Assembly (NCBI GenBank): GCA_036526135.1
Contig: DATCZA010000059.1
Location: forward strand, 1-45,330
Direction of reading: 5' to 3'
DNA length: 45,330 bases
Source: UBA2965 sp036526135
GTDB taxonomy: Bacteria; Pseudomonadota; Gammaproteobacteria; Pseudomonadales; Azotimanducaceae
Below, one piece after another: positions 8,563 through 15,746 of this stretch; within the stretch, counting starts at the first letter, position 1; every line of letters begins with the position of its first letter. Position numbers and translations under genes: made by a program. A model generated the notes under the pieces. It ran no database searches. It was not told the DNA's origin and was given only the letters and a program-made list of their open reading frames with translations.

Positions 8563-9476
8563 GCGACGTGGAGTTCGGGATCGGGCTGAGGAGGCTCGAC
8601 AGCGCGGCCGAGGACGCCCGCCTCGCGGAATCCCTGGGGTACGAGTTCGTCACGACGGGCGAGCACGTTTTTTTCCACGGCCCGGTCGGCAACGGCCTCA
8701 TCTCGCTGGCGGCAGCGGCTGGCGCCACGCAGCGCATCCGGCTCATGAGCACCATCACCCTGGTGCCGCTGTACCCGCCTGCGCTGCTCGCCAAGCAGGT
8801 GGCGGCTCTGGACGTGGTATCCGGCGGCCGCTTTCAACTCGGGGTCGGTGTGGGCGGTGAGTTTCCCAGGGAGTTCGAGGCGTGCGGCGTGCCGGTGAGC
8901 GAGCGGGGCGCGCGCACCAACGAAGCGCTGGAGGTCATGAAGCGGCTCTGGACGGAGGACGACGTAAGGTTCGAGGGCCCCTTCACCTCGTTGCCGGGGG
9001 TGACGCTGAATCCGAAGCCGACGCAGAAACCGCATCCCGCCATCTGGATATCCGGGCGCAGCGACGCGGCCATGCGTCGCTGTGCCCGCTACGGCACCGG
9101 CTGGCTGCCTTACATGTATACCCCCGAAATGCTCCACGAGAGCCTGGCGACCATCGCGCAACACTCGGAAAGCGTGCGGCGCTCGGAGCCCGTTCGGCCC
9201 GGCCTGTTCATCTTCTTCGCCGTGCACCCCGATCACGACCGTGCCGTCGCCATGGCGGCCGAGCGGCTTTCCGTGCAGTACAACCAGGACTTCACGAAGC
9301 TGGTCGGCCGTTACGCCCTCGCCGGCGACCCGGCGGCCTGCATCGCCCGGCTGCGTGAGTACGTGGACGCCGGCGCAAGCACCATCATCCTGAACTCGGC
9401 CTGCCCGGGAGACTACGTGGCGGAGAACGAGCGGCTCCTCGCCCAGGAGGTTCTGCCCGCCCTGCGCGCTGGCTGA
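8559..9476 (+). CDS. Luciferase-like (LLM class) flavin-dependent oxidoreductase
   Basis: TIM-barrel flavin enzyme of 305 residues in the bacterial luciferase superfamily, which uses FMNH2 or F420. Supporting segments are RLMSTITLVPLYPPALLAKQ (typical early barrel strands), SGGRFQLGVGVGGEFPREF, and the late PHPAIWISGRSDAAMRR. I chose ATG 8559, which overlaps the CoA-transferase TGA and has GGGGAGGAAG before it. The open frame from 8484 adds 25 unrelated residues. Family annotation often says F420-dependent, but no F420 biosynthesis gene is present and gammaproteobacteria usually use FMN, so the cofactor is open. It is the last gene of its operon and converges on the di-haem peroxidase. Confidence 0.9.
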   Translation: MSDVEFGIGLRRLDSAAEDARLAESLGYEFVTTGEHVFFHGPVGNGLISLAAAAGATQRIRLMSTITLVPLYPPALLAKQVAALDVVSGGRFQLGVGVGGEFPREFEACGVPVSERGARTNEALEVMKRLWTEDDVRFEGPFTSLPGVTLNPKPTQKPHPAIWISGRSDAAMRRCARYGTGWLPYMYTPEMLHESLATIAQHSESVRRSEPVRPGLFIFFAVHPDHDRAVAMAAERLSVQYNQDFTKLVGRYALAGDPAACIARLREYVDAGASTIILNSACPGDYVAENERLLAQEVLPALRAG

Positions 9477-9486
9477 CTCAGCCCGA

Positions 9487-10758
9487 TTAGGGCGGCGCGA
9501 GCCAGCGATCTTCGGCCGCGACGTCACCGTCCAGCGTTCGCAGGAAGGCCTCCAGGAAGCGCATCTGGTCCTGCCTGAGGTCGAGGGGCTTGGCCTCGTT
9601 GTGACCGACCAGGGACGGCTCTGCCCGGCGATAGTGCTCGAGAACTTCGCCCAGCGAAGCGATCTGCCCGGCGTGCATGAAGGGCGGCGTCCGGCTCACG
9701 TTGCGCAGAGAAGGGGTGCGCTGGGCGCCGACCAGATCGTCGCTCGACTTCGCGAACCGAAGCTCCGCGCAGGTACGAAGCGGGTCGGCGCTGAAGGGGC
9801 CCAGGCAGTTGAAGGCGTCGCTGCGCGCTTCCCGCACGCCGCTGGCCCGGCCCATGGCCGGCAGCTGACCCACCCCCGGCAGCACGCCGGTATTGTGGAA
9901 CTCGTTGTTGCTGAACAGCGGGCCGTTGTGGCAGTTGACGCAGCTGGCGTCTCCGATGAACAGCCGCAGGCCTGCTACCTCGGCGGCGGACAACGCGGCG
10001 CTGCCGGAGGGTTCCTCGCCGCTCGCCAGCGCCTGCGCGTAGGCGTCGAATCGGCCCGGTCCCGGTCGCAGCTCGCGCTGGTAGGCGGCTAGCGCCTTGC
10101 CCATGTTGGCGAAAGCCTCGTTCACCGCTGTCTGATCGGCCGGGGCCATGGACCACCAGGCGTCCTGCTGCTCCGGGGTCCCCAGCGGGCTCGCGCGGCG
10201 GGGAAAACGCGCCGCGTCCGTCAGGTCGGGAAGGGGGCCGAAGATCCGCTCGTAGGCGGCGGAGTAACCCGCGTCGTCGGCGAGCAGGTGGACGAACTCC
10301 GTTCGCGTGCCCGCGTGTTCCGCGGGACTTTCCAGCGGTGTGAGCGCCTGGGACCACTGGCTGTCCCGTCGTCCGTCCCAGAAGTACCACGGGCTCCAGG
10401 CCGCGCCGACGACGGTCATGGTGTGGCGGGTACCGACGCCGGCGCCGATGCCGACCCTCAGATCGTCCGTGAAGTAGCTCTCGGGCTTGTGACAGGTCGC
10501 ACAGGAGACGGTGCCGTCGCGGCTCAGCCGCGTGTCGAAGAAGAGCCGGTGGCCCAGCGCGGCGGCTGCCAGGCTGTCGGCGACCTCGTTTGTCGGGTCG
10601 GGCGGCGCCTCGCCCAGGTTGCCCAGCCACAACGACTCGATGATGGCCAGCTCTGCCTCGGACCATCGGGCACCGGTGGGCTCAGCCAGCCGGTAGACGA
10701 GCCCGCCGATGGCAAGGCAGGCGGCCAGCAGGATGGCGGTGTTCACGCGCCCGGGCAC
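9487..10758 (-). CDS. Di-haem cytochrome c peroxidase (CcpA/MauG superfamily)
   Basis: Periplasmic di-haem protein of 423 residues. A single N-terminal hydrophobic segment (about 7-22) serves as signal or anchor. Two c-type haem motifs are present, CATCH at 86-90 and CVNCH at 273-277, the standard arrangement of bacterial cytochrome c peroxidases and MauG-like proteins. The late PSLRNVSRTPPFMHAGQ is the usual domain-2 sequence. Known members reduce H2O2 or oxidise protein side chains; which applies here cannot be told. The start is ATG 10758, two bases after the stop of the FixH-like gene, so the pair is one operon. This pairing is common in proteobacteria, which supports a shared periplasmic role. 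Confidence 0.94.
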   Translation of the reverse strand: MPGRVNTAILLAACLAIGGLVYRLAEPTGARWSEAELAIIESLWLGNLGEAPPDPTNEVADSLAAAALGHRLFFDTRLSRDGTVSCATCHKPESYFTDDLRVGIGAGVGTRHTMTVVGAAWSPWYFWDGRRDSQWSQALTPLESPAEHAGTRTEFVHLLADDAGYSAAYERIFGPLPDLTDAARFPRRASPLGTPEQQDAWWSMAPADQTAVNEAFANMGKALAAYQRELRPGPGRFDAYAQALASGEEPSGSAALSAAEVAGLRLFIGDASCVNCHNGPLFSNNEFHNTGVLPGVGQLPAMGRASGVREARSDAFNCLGPFSADPLRTCAELRFAKSSDDLVGAQRTPSLRNVSRTPPFMHAGQIASLGEVLEHYRRAEPSLVGHNEAKPLDLRQDQMRFLEAFLRTLDGDVAAEDRWLAPP

Positions 10759-10760
10759 GT

Positions 10761-11156
10761 CTACAGCTCGATTTCGAAGACGGCAACGTCAGTGACGTCG
10801 TCCGTTCGCAGGGTCAGCTCGATTCGCCAGCCGCCGTTCATGTGGAACCTCATGCCTTCGAGGAGGTAGTCGCCGCCTCCCAGGTAGGCGGTCACTCGAG
10901 GGGCCGTGGGCAACCCGTGGTCGTGGTCGGGCATCCCCCCGACGACCTCGATCGAGGCGTCCTCAACGATCTGCCCTGCCGCATCCACTACATGGAGGGT
11001 CCAGCTGTGCATGCGGTTGGTTGCCGGGGGGTCGAGGTGGCTTCGGGCAGTGACCAGAAAATGGCCGGCTCTGGATTGCGCCATCATCTCGGCGTGTGAG
11101 GCCGCGCCGGTCAGCAACAGGGTAAAGATGGCTGCGCCCATCCCGCAGATGCGCAT
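10761..11156 (-). CDS. Exported FixH/YtkA-like protein
   Basis: Small periplasmic protein of 131 residues. The first 20 or so residues (MRICGMGAAIFTLLLTGAAS) form a signal peptide with probable cleavage after SHA. The mature part is one beta-rich domain with GGMPDHDHGLPTAP and a late GGDYLLEGMRFHMNGGW, matching the FixH/YtkA-like fold that often accompanies di-haem peroxidases and metal-handling proteins. The clustered His and Met residues could bind a metal, which is inference. ATG 11156 is chosen over an in-frame ATG at 11174 because GGAG lies six bases upstream and the signal peptide then starts cleanly. It is the first gene of the two-gene peroxidase operon. Confidence 0.75.
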   Translation of the reverse strand: MRICGMGAAIFTLLLTGAASHAEMMAQSRAGHFLVTARSHLDPPATNRMHSWTLHVVDAAGQIVEDASIEVVGGMPDHDHGLPTAPRVTAYLGGGDYLLEGMRFHMNGGWRIELTLRTDDVTDVAVFEIEL

Positions 11157-11209
11157 CGAGAACTCCAAGTACATGCTGCGGCAGCGTAGCGCAGGCGGGG
11201 AAGACGCGC

Positions 11210-11229
11210 AAAAAAAGCCCGGCCCGGGC
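11210..11229 (-). terminator. Intrinsic-terminator-like hairpin in the leader of the FixH/peroxidase operon
   Basis: Read on the minus strand, GCCCGGGCCGGGC forms a five-base-pair GC stem with a three-base loop and runs straight into seven T residues. It points into the FixH-like gene, about 54 bases before its ATG, and no minus-strand gene lies immediately upstream. It could be a leader attenuator or a block on antisense transcription from the nitroreductase side. Confidence 0.5.
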
Positions 11230-11237
11230 GATTGCCC

Positions 11238-11266
11238 TTGACCGGAGAAAACCGTCGCCGCATAAA
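11238..11266 (+). promoter_or_regulatory. Probable sigma70 promoter for the nitroreductase operon
   Basis: TTGACC at 11238-11243 (five of six to the -35 consensus) is followed by exactly 17 bases and CATAAA at 11261-11266 (four of six). The start site would fall near 11273 and the leader before ATG 11304 would be about 30 bases. An inverted repeat GGGCGATTGCCC at 11226-11237 abuts the -35 element and could be an operator. Confidence 0.5.
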
Positions 11267-11303
11267 GCAGGATCTTTCGCGACGAACCGGAGAATGCCAA
11301 GTC

Positions 11304-11969
11304 ATGGAGCAACTCGACCTCAGCAACGACGACCTGCTCGCCACCACCCGGGCGGTGCGCAAGCGCCTGGATTTCGATCGGCCCGTGGAGCGCGAAGCGC
11401 TCGAGGAGTGCATGGAGCTAGCGCTGCAGGCGCCCACGGGATCCAACGCTCAGGGCTGGCACTTCGTGTTCGTCACCGACGCGGACAAGCGGGGCCGGAT
11501 TGCCGAGCTCTACCAGCAGGCCTTCTCCGGTTATGCGACGAGCCCGATGTCGGCTGCGGCCGTGCACGCCGGAGACCCGACCATGGAGCAGACCCAGGAG
11601 CGTGTCATGTCTTCGGCGCAGTATCTCGCCGACAACCTGCACCGGGCGCCGGTGTTTCTGATCCCCTGTATCGCCGGCCGTTTCGACGGCTTCTCCGGCG
11701 AGGGAGCCAACGTCGCCCAGGCGAGCTCATTCGGCTCGGTGATACCGGCGGCGTGGAGCTTCATGCTGGCAGCGCGGGCCCGCGGGCTCGGAACCTGCTG
11801 GACGACGCTCCACCTCATGCACGAGCGCAAGGTCGCGGATATTCTGGGCATCCCCTACGAGGAGATCACCCAGGTGGCGCTCATACCGGTAGCCTATACC
11901 AAGGGCACGGAGTTCAAGCGGGCGCCGCGCAAGCCCATGGAGGGCGTCGTTCACTTCGAGAACTGGTAG
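11304..11969 (+). CDS. Nitroreductase-family FMN oxidoreductase
   Basis: Dimeric FMN protein of 221 residues, predicted to reduce nitro groups, quinones or enones with NAD(P)H. The N-terminal TTRAVRKRLDF supplies the FMN-phosphate arginines. APTGSNAQGWHFVFV is the signature flavin-contact strand, and ARGLGTCWTTLHL is the usual C-terminal glycine-rich stretch. ATG 11304 is preferred; the frame begins earlier at 11232 but those codons lie over the predicted promoter. A GGAG lies 11 bases before the ATG. It is the first gene of the nitroreductase-SGNH-PhyH set, seven bases before the next start. Physiological substrate unknown. Confidence 0.92.
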   Translation: MEQLDLSNDDLLATTRAVRKRLDFDRPVEREALEECMELALQAPTGSNAQGWHFVFVTDADKRGRIAELYQQAFSGYATSPMSAAAVHAGDPTMEQTQERVMSSAQYLADNLHRAPVFLIPCIAGRFDGFSGEGANVAQASSFGSVIPAAWSFMLAARARGLGTCWTTLHLMHERKVADILGIPYEEITQVALIPVAYTKGTEFKRAPRKPMEGVVHFENW

Positions 11970-11976
11970 CGCTCGC

Positions 11977-13137
11977 TTGGGGTCGTTCACCATCGCCGAG
12001 ATCGTGCCGGACCGGGTATGCGTCCGGGGCGCGCTGGACTTCGACCACAGGCCGGCCGGTCTCAGCCCGCGACGACTGCCGGCCTGGACGCGGCCGCAAC
12101 TGCCGCGGGAGATGGACGTGATGGTGCGCATGCCGTCGGGCGTGCGTCTTGCGTTCACCACCGACGCCGCCGCCATTGGCCTGACTTTCCTGGCCACCAA
12201 CATGGTGATGCCGCCGGAGACGCGCCGCCCGATTCCCTTCGACCTCGAGATCGACGGCGCGTTGTGGAGCGTCGCATCGGACAGGGGCAACACGATTCTG
12301 CTCGACCGCGCCCGGCCCGGCGCGTTCGAGCTCGTGAAGGGCGACCCCGACACGGTCCTCTTCGAAGATCTGCCCGCGGGTGAAAAGCAATGCGAGCTGT
12401 GGCTGCCTCACAACGCCTATGTGGAGCTGCGTGAGCTGACGCTCGACGACGGGGCGTTCCTCGCAGAGCCCGCCCTCGATCCGCGTCCCCGCTGGGTTCA
12501 CTACGGCAGCTCCATCAGTCATTGCATGGAGGCAGATCATCCTGGACTGATCTGGCCCGCCGTGGCCGCGCGGCGGGCGGGCGCCAGCCTGACGAACCTG
12601 GGTTTCGGCGGGCAGTGCCATCTGGATCAGTTCGTCGCCCGGACCATTCGTGAAGTGGACGCTGACGTGATCAGCATCAAGACCGGAATCAACGTGATCA
12701 ATCGGGACTCCATGCGCGAGCGGGTGTTCACGCCGGCGCTGCACGGGTTTCTGGACACCGTCAGGGAAGGAAAACCGGACACGCCCATCATCCTGATCTC
12801 CCCCATCTACTGCCCCAGCGCCGAATCCCGGCCCGGACCCACGTTCCCCGGCCGGGATGGCCGGTTCTTCACGGTCAGCGGTCACGACGAGATTCGTGAG
12901 GGTTGCCTGACGCTGCGCCGGGTGCGGGAGATCATCGAGGAGGTGGTCGAGCAGCGTGTTGCCGGCGGTGACCGGGCGCTCGCCTACGTTGACGGCCTCG
13001 ACCTCTTCGGTGCGGCCGATGCTGAGGATCTGCCCGACGATCTGCACCCGAACGCTGCTGGATACGTTCGCATGGGCGAGCGTTTTGCGCCTGCGCTCGC
13101 CGACGTTCTGAGCAGCCCGGAAACCGGCGGCCGTTGA
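11977..13137 (+). CDS. SGNH/GDSL-family hydrolase with N-terminal accessory domain
   Basis: Probable esterase of 386 residues. Residues about 1-165 form a beta-rich accessory domain and the rest is the hydrolase. The nucleophile block is HYGSSISHC (GDS-like), the Asn block is KTGINVIN and the catalytic Asp/His block is DDLHPNAAGY, so all SGNH blocks are visible. No signal peptide is seen, so it is likely cytoplasmic. The frame opens with TTG 11977, seven bases after the nitroreductase stop and with no clear ribosome site. GTG 12004 is an alternative. Residues such as PRRLPAWTRPQLP look like genuine family sequence, so the first ATG at 12112 is too late. Its stop overlaps the next start (TTGA). 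Confidence 0.85.
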   Translation: MGSFTIAEIVPDRVCVRGALDFDHRPAGLSPRRLPAWTRPQLPREMDVMVRMPSGVRLAFTTDAAAIGLTFLATNMVMPPETRRPIPFDLEIDGALWSVASDRGNTILLDRARPGAFELVKGDPDTVLFEDLPAGEKQCELWLPHNAYVELRELTLDDGAFLAEPALDPRPRWVHYGSSISHCMEADHPGLIWPAVAARRAGASLTNLGFGGQCHLDQFVARTIREVDADVISIKTGINVINRDSMRERVFTPALHGFLDTVREGKPDTPIILISPIYCPSAESRPGPTFPGRDGRFFTVSGHDEIREGCLTLRRVREIIEEVVEQRVAGGDRALAYVDGLDLFGAADAEDLPDDLHPNAAGYVRMGERFAPALADVLSSPETGGR

Positions 13138-13940
13138 CGCCGGCGTCCAGTCAGAGGGGCTTGCGGCTCAGTGCCGATGAGGCTGAGCGCTACGCGCGTG
13201 ACGGTTTCCTGATCCGCGAGTGCGCATTCACGGAGCAGGAGCTCTCGTCACTGCGGCTAGCGGCGGAGCGGGCGGCGGACGCCGCCTGGCGCCTGAGCCG
13301 CAGCGGAAGGACCTACGTCCTGGACGGCAACCGTTTCGTCGATGCCGGACACGTCACCGTTCAGTTCGAGCACGCCGCCGGCAGCGAGACGATTCGCGTC
13401 GTGGAGCCCGTTGCGGAGCTCGACCCGGACCTGAACGCCCTGGTCGACGACGCGCGTATCTGCGAGCCGATGCGGGACCTGGTTGGCTCGGAGGAGATCG
13501 CCCTGTGGACGGACAAGCTCAACCTCAAGCGCCCGCGGGAAGGCTCCGGCTTCGGCTGGCATCAGGATTCGCCCTACTGGATACACGAGTGCCGACACGT
13601 CGACCATCTGCCCAACGTGATGGTGACCCTCGACGACGCCAGCGAGGCCAACGGTTGTTTCCGGGTGGTGCGGGGAAGTCACAAACGAGGATGTCTGCCG
13701 GGTCGCGCGGACGGCACCCAGCTCGGCGGGTTCTACACGGATCCGGACGCCTTTGACGCCAGGGACCAGGTGCCCATGGTGGTGGCCGCTGGCTCGCTGG
13801 TCTTTTTCAGCCCCCACTCGGTGCACGGCTCGCTGCCCAACCGCTCCGATCGCCCACGTCGAGCCCTCGTGATGACCTATCAGCCCGCCGGCCATCCGAT
13901 GCTGAAATCCGGTCTGGTGCGCAACGTCATGGGAGGATGA
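13134..13940 (+). CDS. Phytanoyl-CoA dioxygenase (PhyH) family Fe(II)/2-oxoglutarate enzyme
   Basis: Non-haem iron hydroxylase of 268 residues. The iron triad is present: His and Asp in GWHQDSPYW and the distal His in HSVHGSLPN. The 2-oxoglutarate-binding Arg is in PRRALVMTYQP. The N-terminal GFLIRECAFTEQE segment is typical of PhyH proteins. The start is TTG 13134, overlapping the previous stop by four bases, and is chosen because the family N-terminus begins immediately after it. GGAAACCGG lies upstream, and translation is probably coupled to the SGNH gene. Known relatives hydroxylate acyl-CoAs, phosphonates or small metabolites. The pairing with a GDSL esterase and a nitroreductase does not identify the substrate. 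Confidence 0.9.
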   Translation: MTPASSQRGLRLSADEAERYARDGFLIRECAFTEQELSSLRLAAERAADAAWRLSRSGRTYVLDGNRFVDAGHVTVQFEHAAGSETIRVVEPVAELDPDLNALVDDARICEPMRDLVGSEEIALWTDKLNLKRPREGSGFGWHQDSPYWIHECRHVDHLPNVMVTLDDASEANGCFRVVRGSHKRGCLPGRADGTQLGGFYTDPDAFDARDQVPMVVAAGSLVFFSPHSVHGSLPNRSDRPRRALVMTYQPAGHPMLKSGLVRNVMGG

Positions 13941-13944
13941 GCCC

Positions 13945-13971
13945 ATGACCGTTCGTTCCCGCGTGTATAAT
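13945..13971 (+). promoter_or_regulatory. Candidate promoter for the PF10118-type gene
   Basis: A perfect -10 hexamer TATAAT sits at 13966-13971, with a weaker -35-like ATGACC at 13945-13950 and a short 15-base spacer. The start site would be near 13978, about 27 bases before ATG 14005. The -10 match stands out in this GC-rich sequence. Confidence 0.45.
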
Positions 13972-14004
13972 TCCCGTTCTCTCCGGAGCAGGTGATACAG
14001 CCTC

Positions 14005-14820
14005 ATGCATCCCATCACCGTACGAAAGATGGAGTTCGACGTGCCCGGTCCCGAGGACTTCGAGCCCAAGTGGGCGGCAGGGGACATCGTCCTTTCCTAC
14101 GTCAGCACTGGCGTGAGCCTGTACGTCGCCTATCTCGAACCGTTTCTGGTCAAGTCCCTGCGCCGGGTTCTGGACCAGATCAGCGACCCTGAGCTCAAGG
14201 AGAACGTGGACCGCTTCTGCCGCCAGGAAGCCCAGCACTACATGCAGCACGAACGGTTCAACGAGGCCATTTTGCAGTTCGGCTACCCGGGGCTGGCGGA
14301 GCGCTTTGCGCAGCTGAAGGCCGATTTCGAGCGGTTCCAGGCCACCAAGGACGACAAGTGGTGCGTGGGCTTCGTGGAAGGCTTCGAGGCGTACACCACC
14401 CAGACCGCGCTCAAGGCGTTCGCGGCGCGCGTTCCGGATCATCCAAAAACAGACCGTCGCTTTGGCGAGCTCTTCAAGTGGCACCTGCTCGAGGAGATAG
14501 AGCACAGAAACGTCGCCTACGACATCTACGAGCACCTCTACGGCGATCAGCTTTTCCGTGCCGGGATGTGCTGGATCGCGCAGACCCACATCTGGCGGTT
14601 CATCCTGGACTGCATGAAGATCATGTCGCCGGCTGACGTGGCCCGCTTCGGTGAGACCTACCGGGTTTCAGGCCTTACGCGGATGGCGGCGGTTGCTGCG
14701 GTCGCGCCCATGTTCTTAAAGACCTACATGCCCTGGTACAGCCCGCACAAGTACGTGATTCCGCCGGAGGTTGCCGAGCTGTCCGCGACTCTGACGGCGG
14801 CCGCGAAGTCGGCTGCCTGA
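14005..14820 (+). CDS. Predicted metal-dependent hydrolase (PF10118-like, ferritin-type fold)
   Basis: All-helical protein of 271 residues matching the uncharacterised 'predicted metal-dependent hydrolase' family. Two metal-binding helices are clear: RFCRQEAQHYMQHERFNEAI, with Glu and His in ExxH spacing, and HLLEEIEHRNVAYDIYEHL, with a second Glu/Glu/His set. The arrangement suggests a di-iron carboxylate site, as in ferritin-like oxygenases. No signal peptide or membrane helix is certain, though a hydrophobic stretch occurs at about 226-240. The start is ATG 14005, nine bases after AGGTGA; ATG 14029 is possible. It has its own likely promoter and stands alone between the dioxygenase operon and the light module. 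Reaction unknown. Confidence 0.82.
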   Translation: MHPITVRKMEFDVPGPEDFEPKWAAGDIVLSYVSTGVSLYVAYLEPFLVKSLRRVLDQISDPELKENVDRFCRQEAQHYMQHERFNEAILQFGYPGLAERFAQLKADFERFQATKDDKWCVGFVEGFEAYTTQTALKAFAARVPDHPKTDRRFGELFKWHLLEEIEHRNVAYDIYEHLYGDQLFRAGMCWIAQTHIWRFILDCMKIMSPADVARFGETYRVSGLTRMAAVAAVAPMFLKTYMPWYSPHKYVIPPEVAELSATLTAAAKSAA

Positions 14821-14882
14821 ACCAGACCGGAGGGGGGAGAGAAGCCGGCCGGCCGGGCGCCTGCGGTTTCCGCCGGGCGAAG

Positions 14883-14987
14883 GGCCGCTTCGATAAATTC
14901 GACAATACATAGACAAATTCGAGATACAGGGAACCAAACACCAGTTTTTCTGTTGTTTGTATAGGTTTTTTCCTGTAGAAAGAGCCA
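14883..14987 (+). promoter_or_regulatory. AT-rich regulatory island upstream of the SDR-photolyase-MerR operon
   Basis: Unlike its GC-rich surroundings this stretch is AT-rich. TTCGA occurs three times, at 14889, 14898 and 14918. The 10-mers at 14893 and 14913 match at nine of ten bases with a 20-base period, about two DNA turns. Closer to the gene lie TGTATA (14958-14963) and TGTAGA (14974-14979), and TTGTTT at 14953 may be a -35. TGTA-rich sites are reported for LitR/CarH-type MerR regulators, and the operon encodes such a regulator, so autoregulation is likely but inferred. Confidence 0.45.
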
Positions 14988-15722
14988 ATGGGAAAGGATT
15001 TGTCGAGAAAAGTCGCCGTCGTGGCCGGCGCCGCAGGGGGGCTGGGCGAGGCGCTCAGCCGGGCGCTCGTTGCCCATCCCGACTACGCAAGCGTCTTCGC
15101 GCTGTCCCGCACCAGACCATCGTCGGACGATGGGATCGAGTGGTTGGAAACGGACACGACCAGCCCGGCGGATCTGGAGAGCGCCGCGTCTCGGGTGGCT
15201 CAGCTCACTGATCGGGTGCACCTGCTCCTTTGCTGCAGCGGCGTTCTGCATGGCGGGGCCGGGAGCCCTCATCGACCCGAAAAGTCGCTCGCTGAGCTGG
15301 AGCTTGAAAATCTCCAGCTCGCCGTCCGCGTCAACGCGTTCGCCCCGCTGGCCGCCATCCGGGCTTTTCGAGACCTGCTGCGCCACGATCAGCGCCCCGT
15401 CGCTGCCGTGCTCTCCGCCATGGTGGGGAGCATTGGTGATAATTCTCTCGGCGGCTGGTACAGCTACCGCATGAGCAAAGCAGCCCTCAACATGGGGGTT
15501 CGCAACGTGGCGATCGAGTTCGGTCGGCTGCGCAACGGTCCCAGCGTGGTGGCCGTGCACCCCGGAACCACCCTGACCCCGCTGTCCGAGCCGTTCGTTC
15601 GCGGGCGCGATCCGCGTACGCCCGACGAAAGCGCCCGGCACATTCTGTCCGTCGTGCACGATCTATCGCCCGAGGACTCGGGCAGGTTCTTCAACTGGGA
15701 CGGGCGTGAGCTGCCCTGGTGA
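14988..15722 (+). CDS. Short-chain dehydrogenase/reductase (CsgA/C-factor-like)
   Basis: NAD(P)-dependent SDR of 244 residues. The cofactor loop is GAAGGLG in VVAGAAGGLGEAL. The catalytic Ser lies in VLSAMVGSIGDN and the Tyr/Lys pair in YSYRMSKAAL, so the active site is complete. The CCSGVLH strand and the late VAVHPGTTLTPLS resemble C-factor-like SDRs, which often neighbour photolyase/cryptochrome genes in marine bacteria. ATG 14988 has only a weak ribosome site (AGAAAG). It is first in the operon with photolyase and MerR, 24 bases before the photolyase start. Substrate unknown; a role in a light-induced response is suggested by position only. Confidence 0.9.
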   Translation: MGKDLSRKVAVVAGAAGGLGEALSRALVAHPDYASVFALSRTRPSSDDGIEWLETDTTSPADLESAASRVAQLTDRVHLLLCCSGVLHGGAGSPHRPEKSLAELELENLQLAVRVNAFAPLAAIRAFRDLLRHDQRPVAAVLSAMVGSIGDNSLGGWYSYRMSKAALNMGVRNVAIEFGRLRNGPSVVAVHPGTTLTPLSEPFVRGRDPRTPDESARHILSVVHDLSPEDSGRFFNWDGRELPW

Positions 15723-15746
15723 TCCATCAGCAACGGAGGCAAGTCG

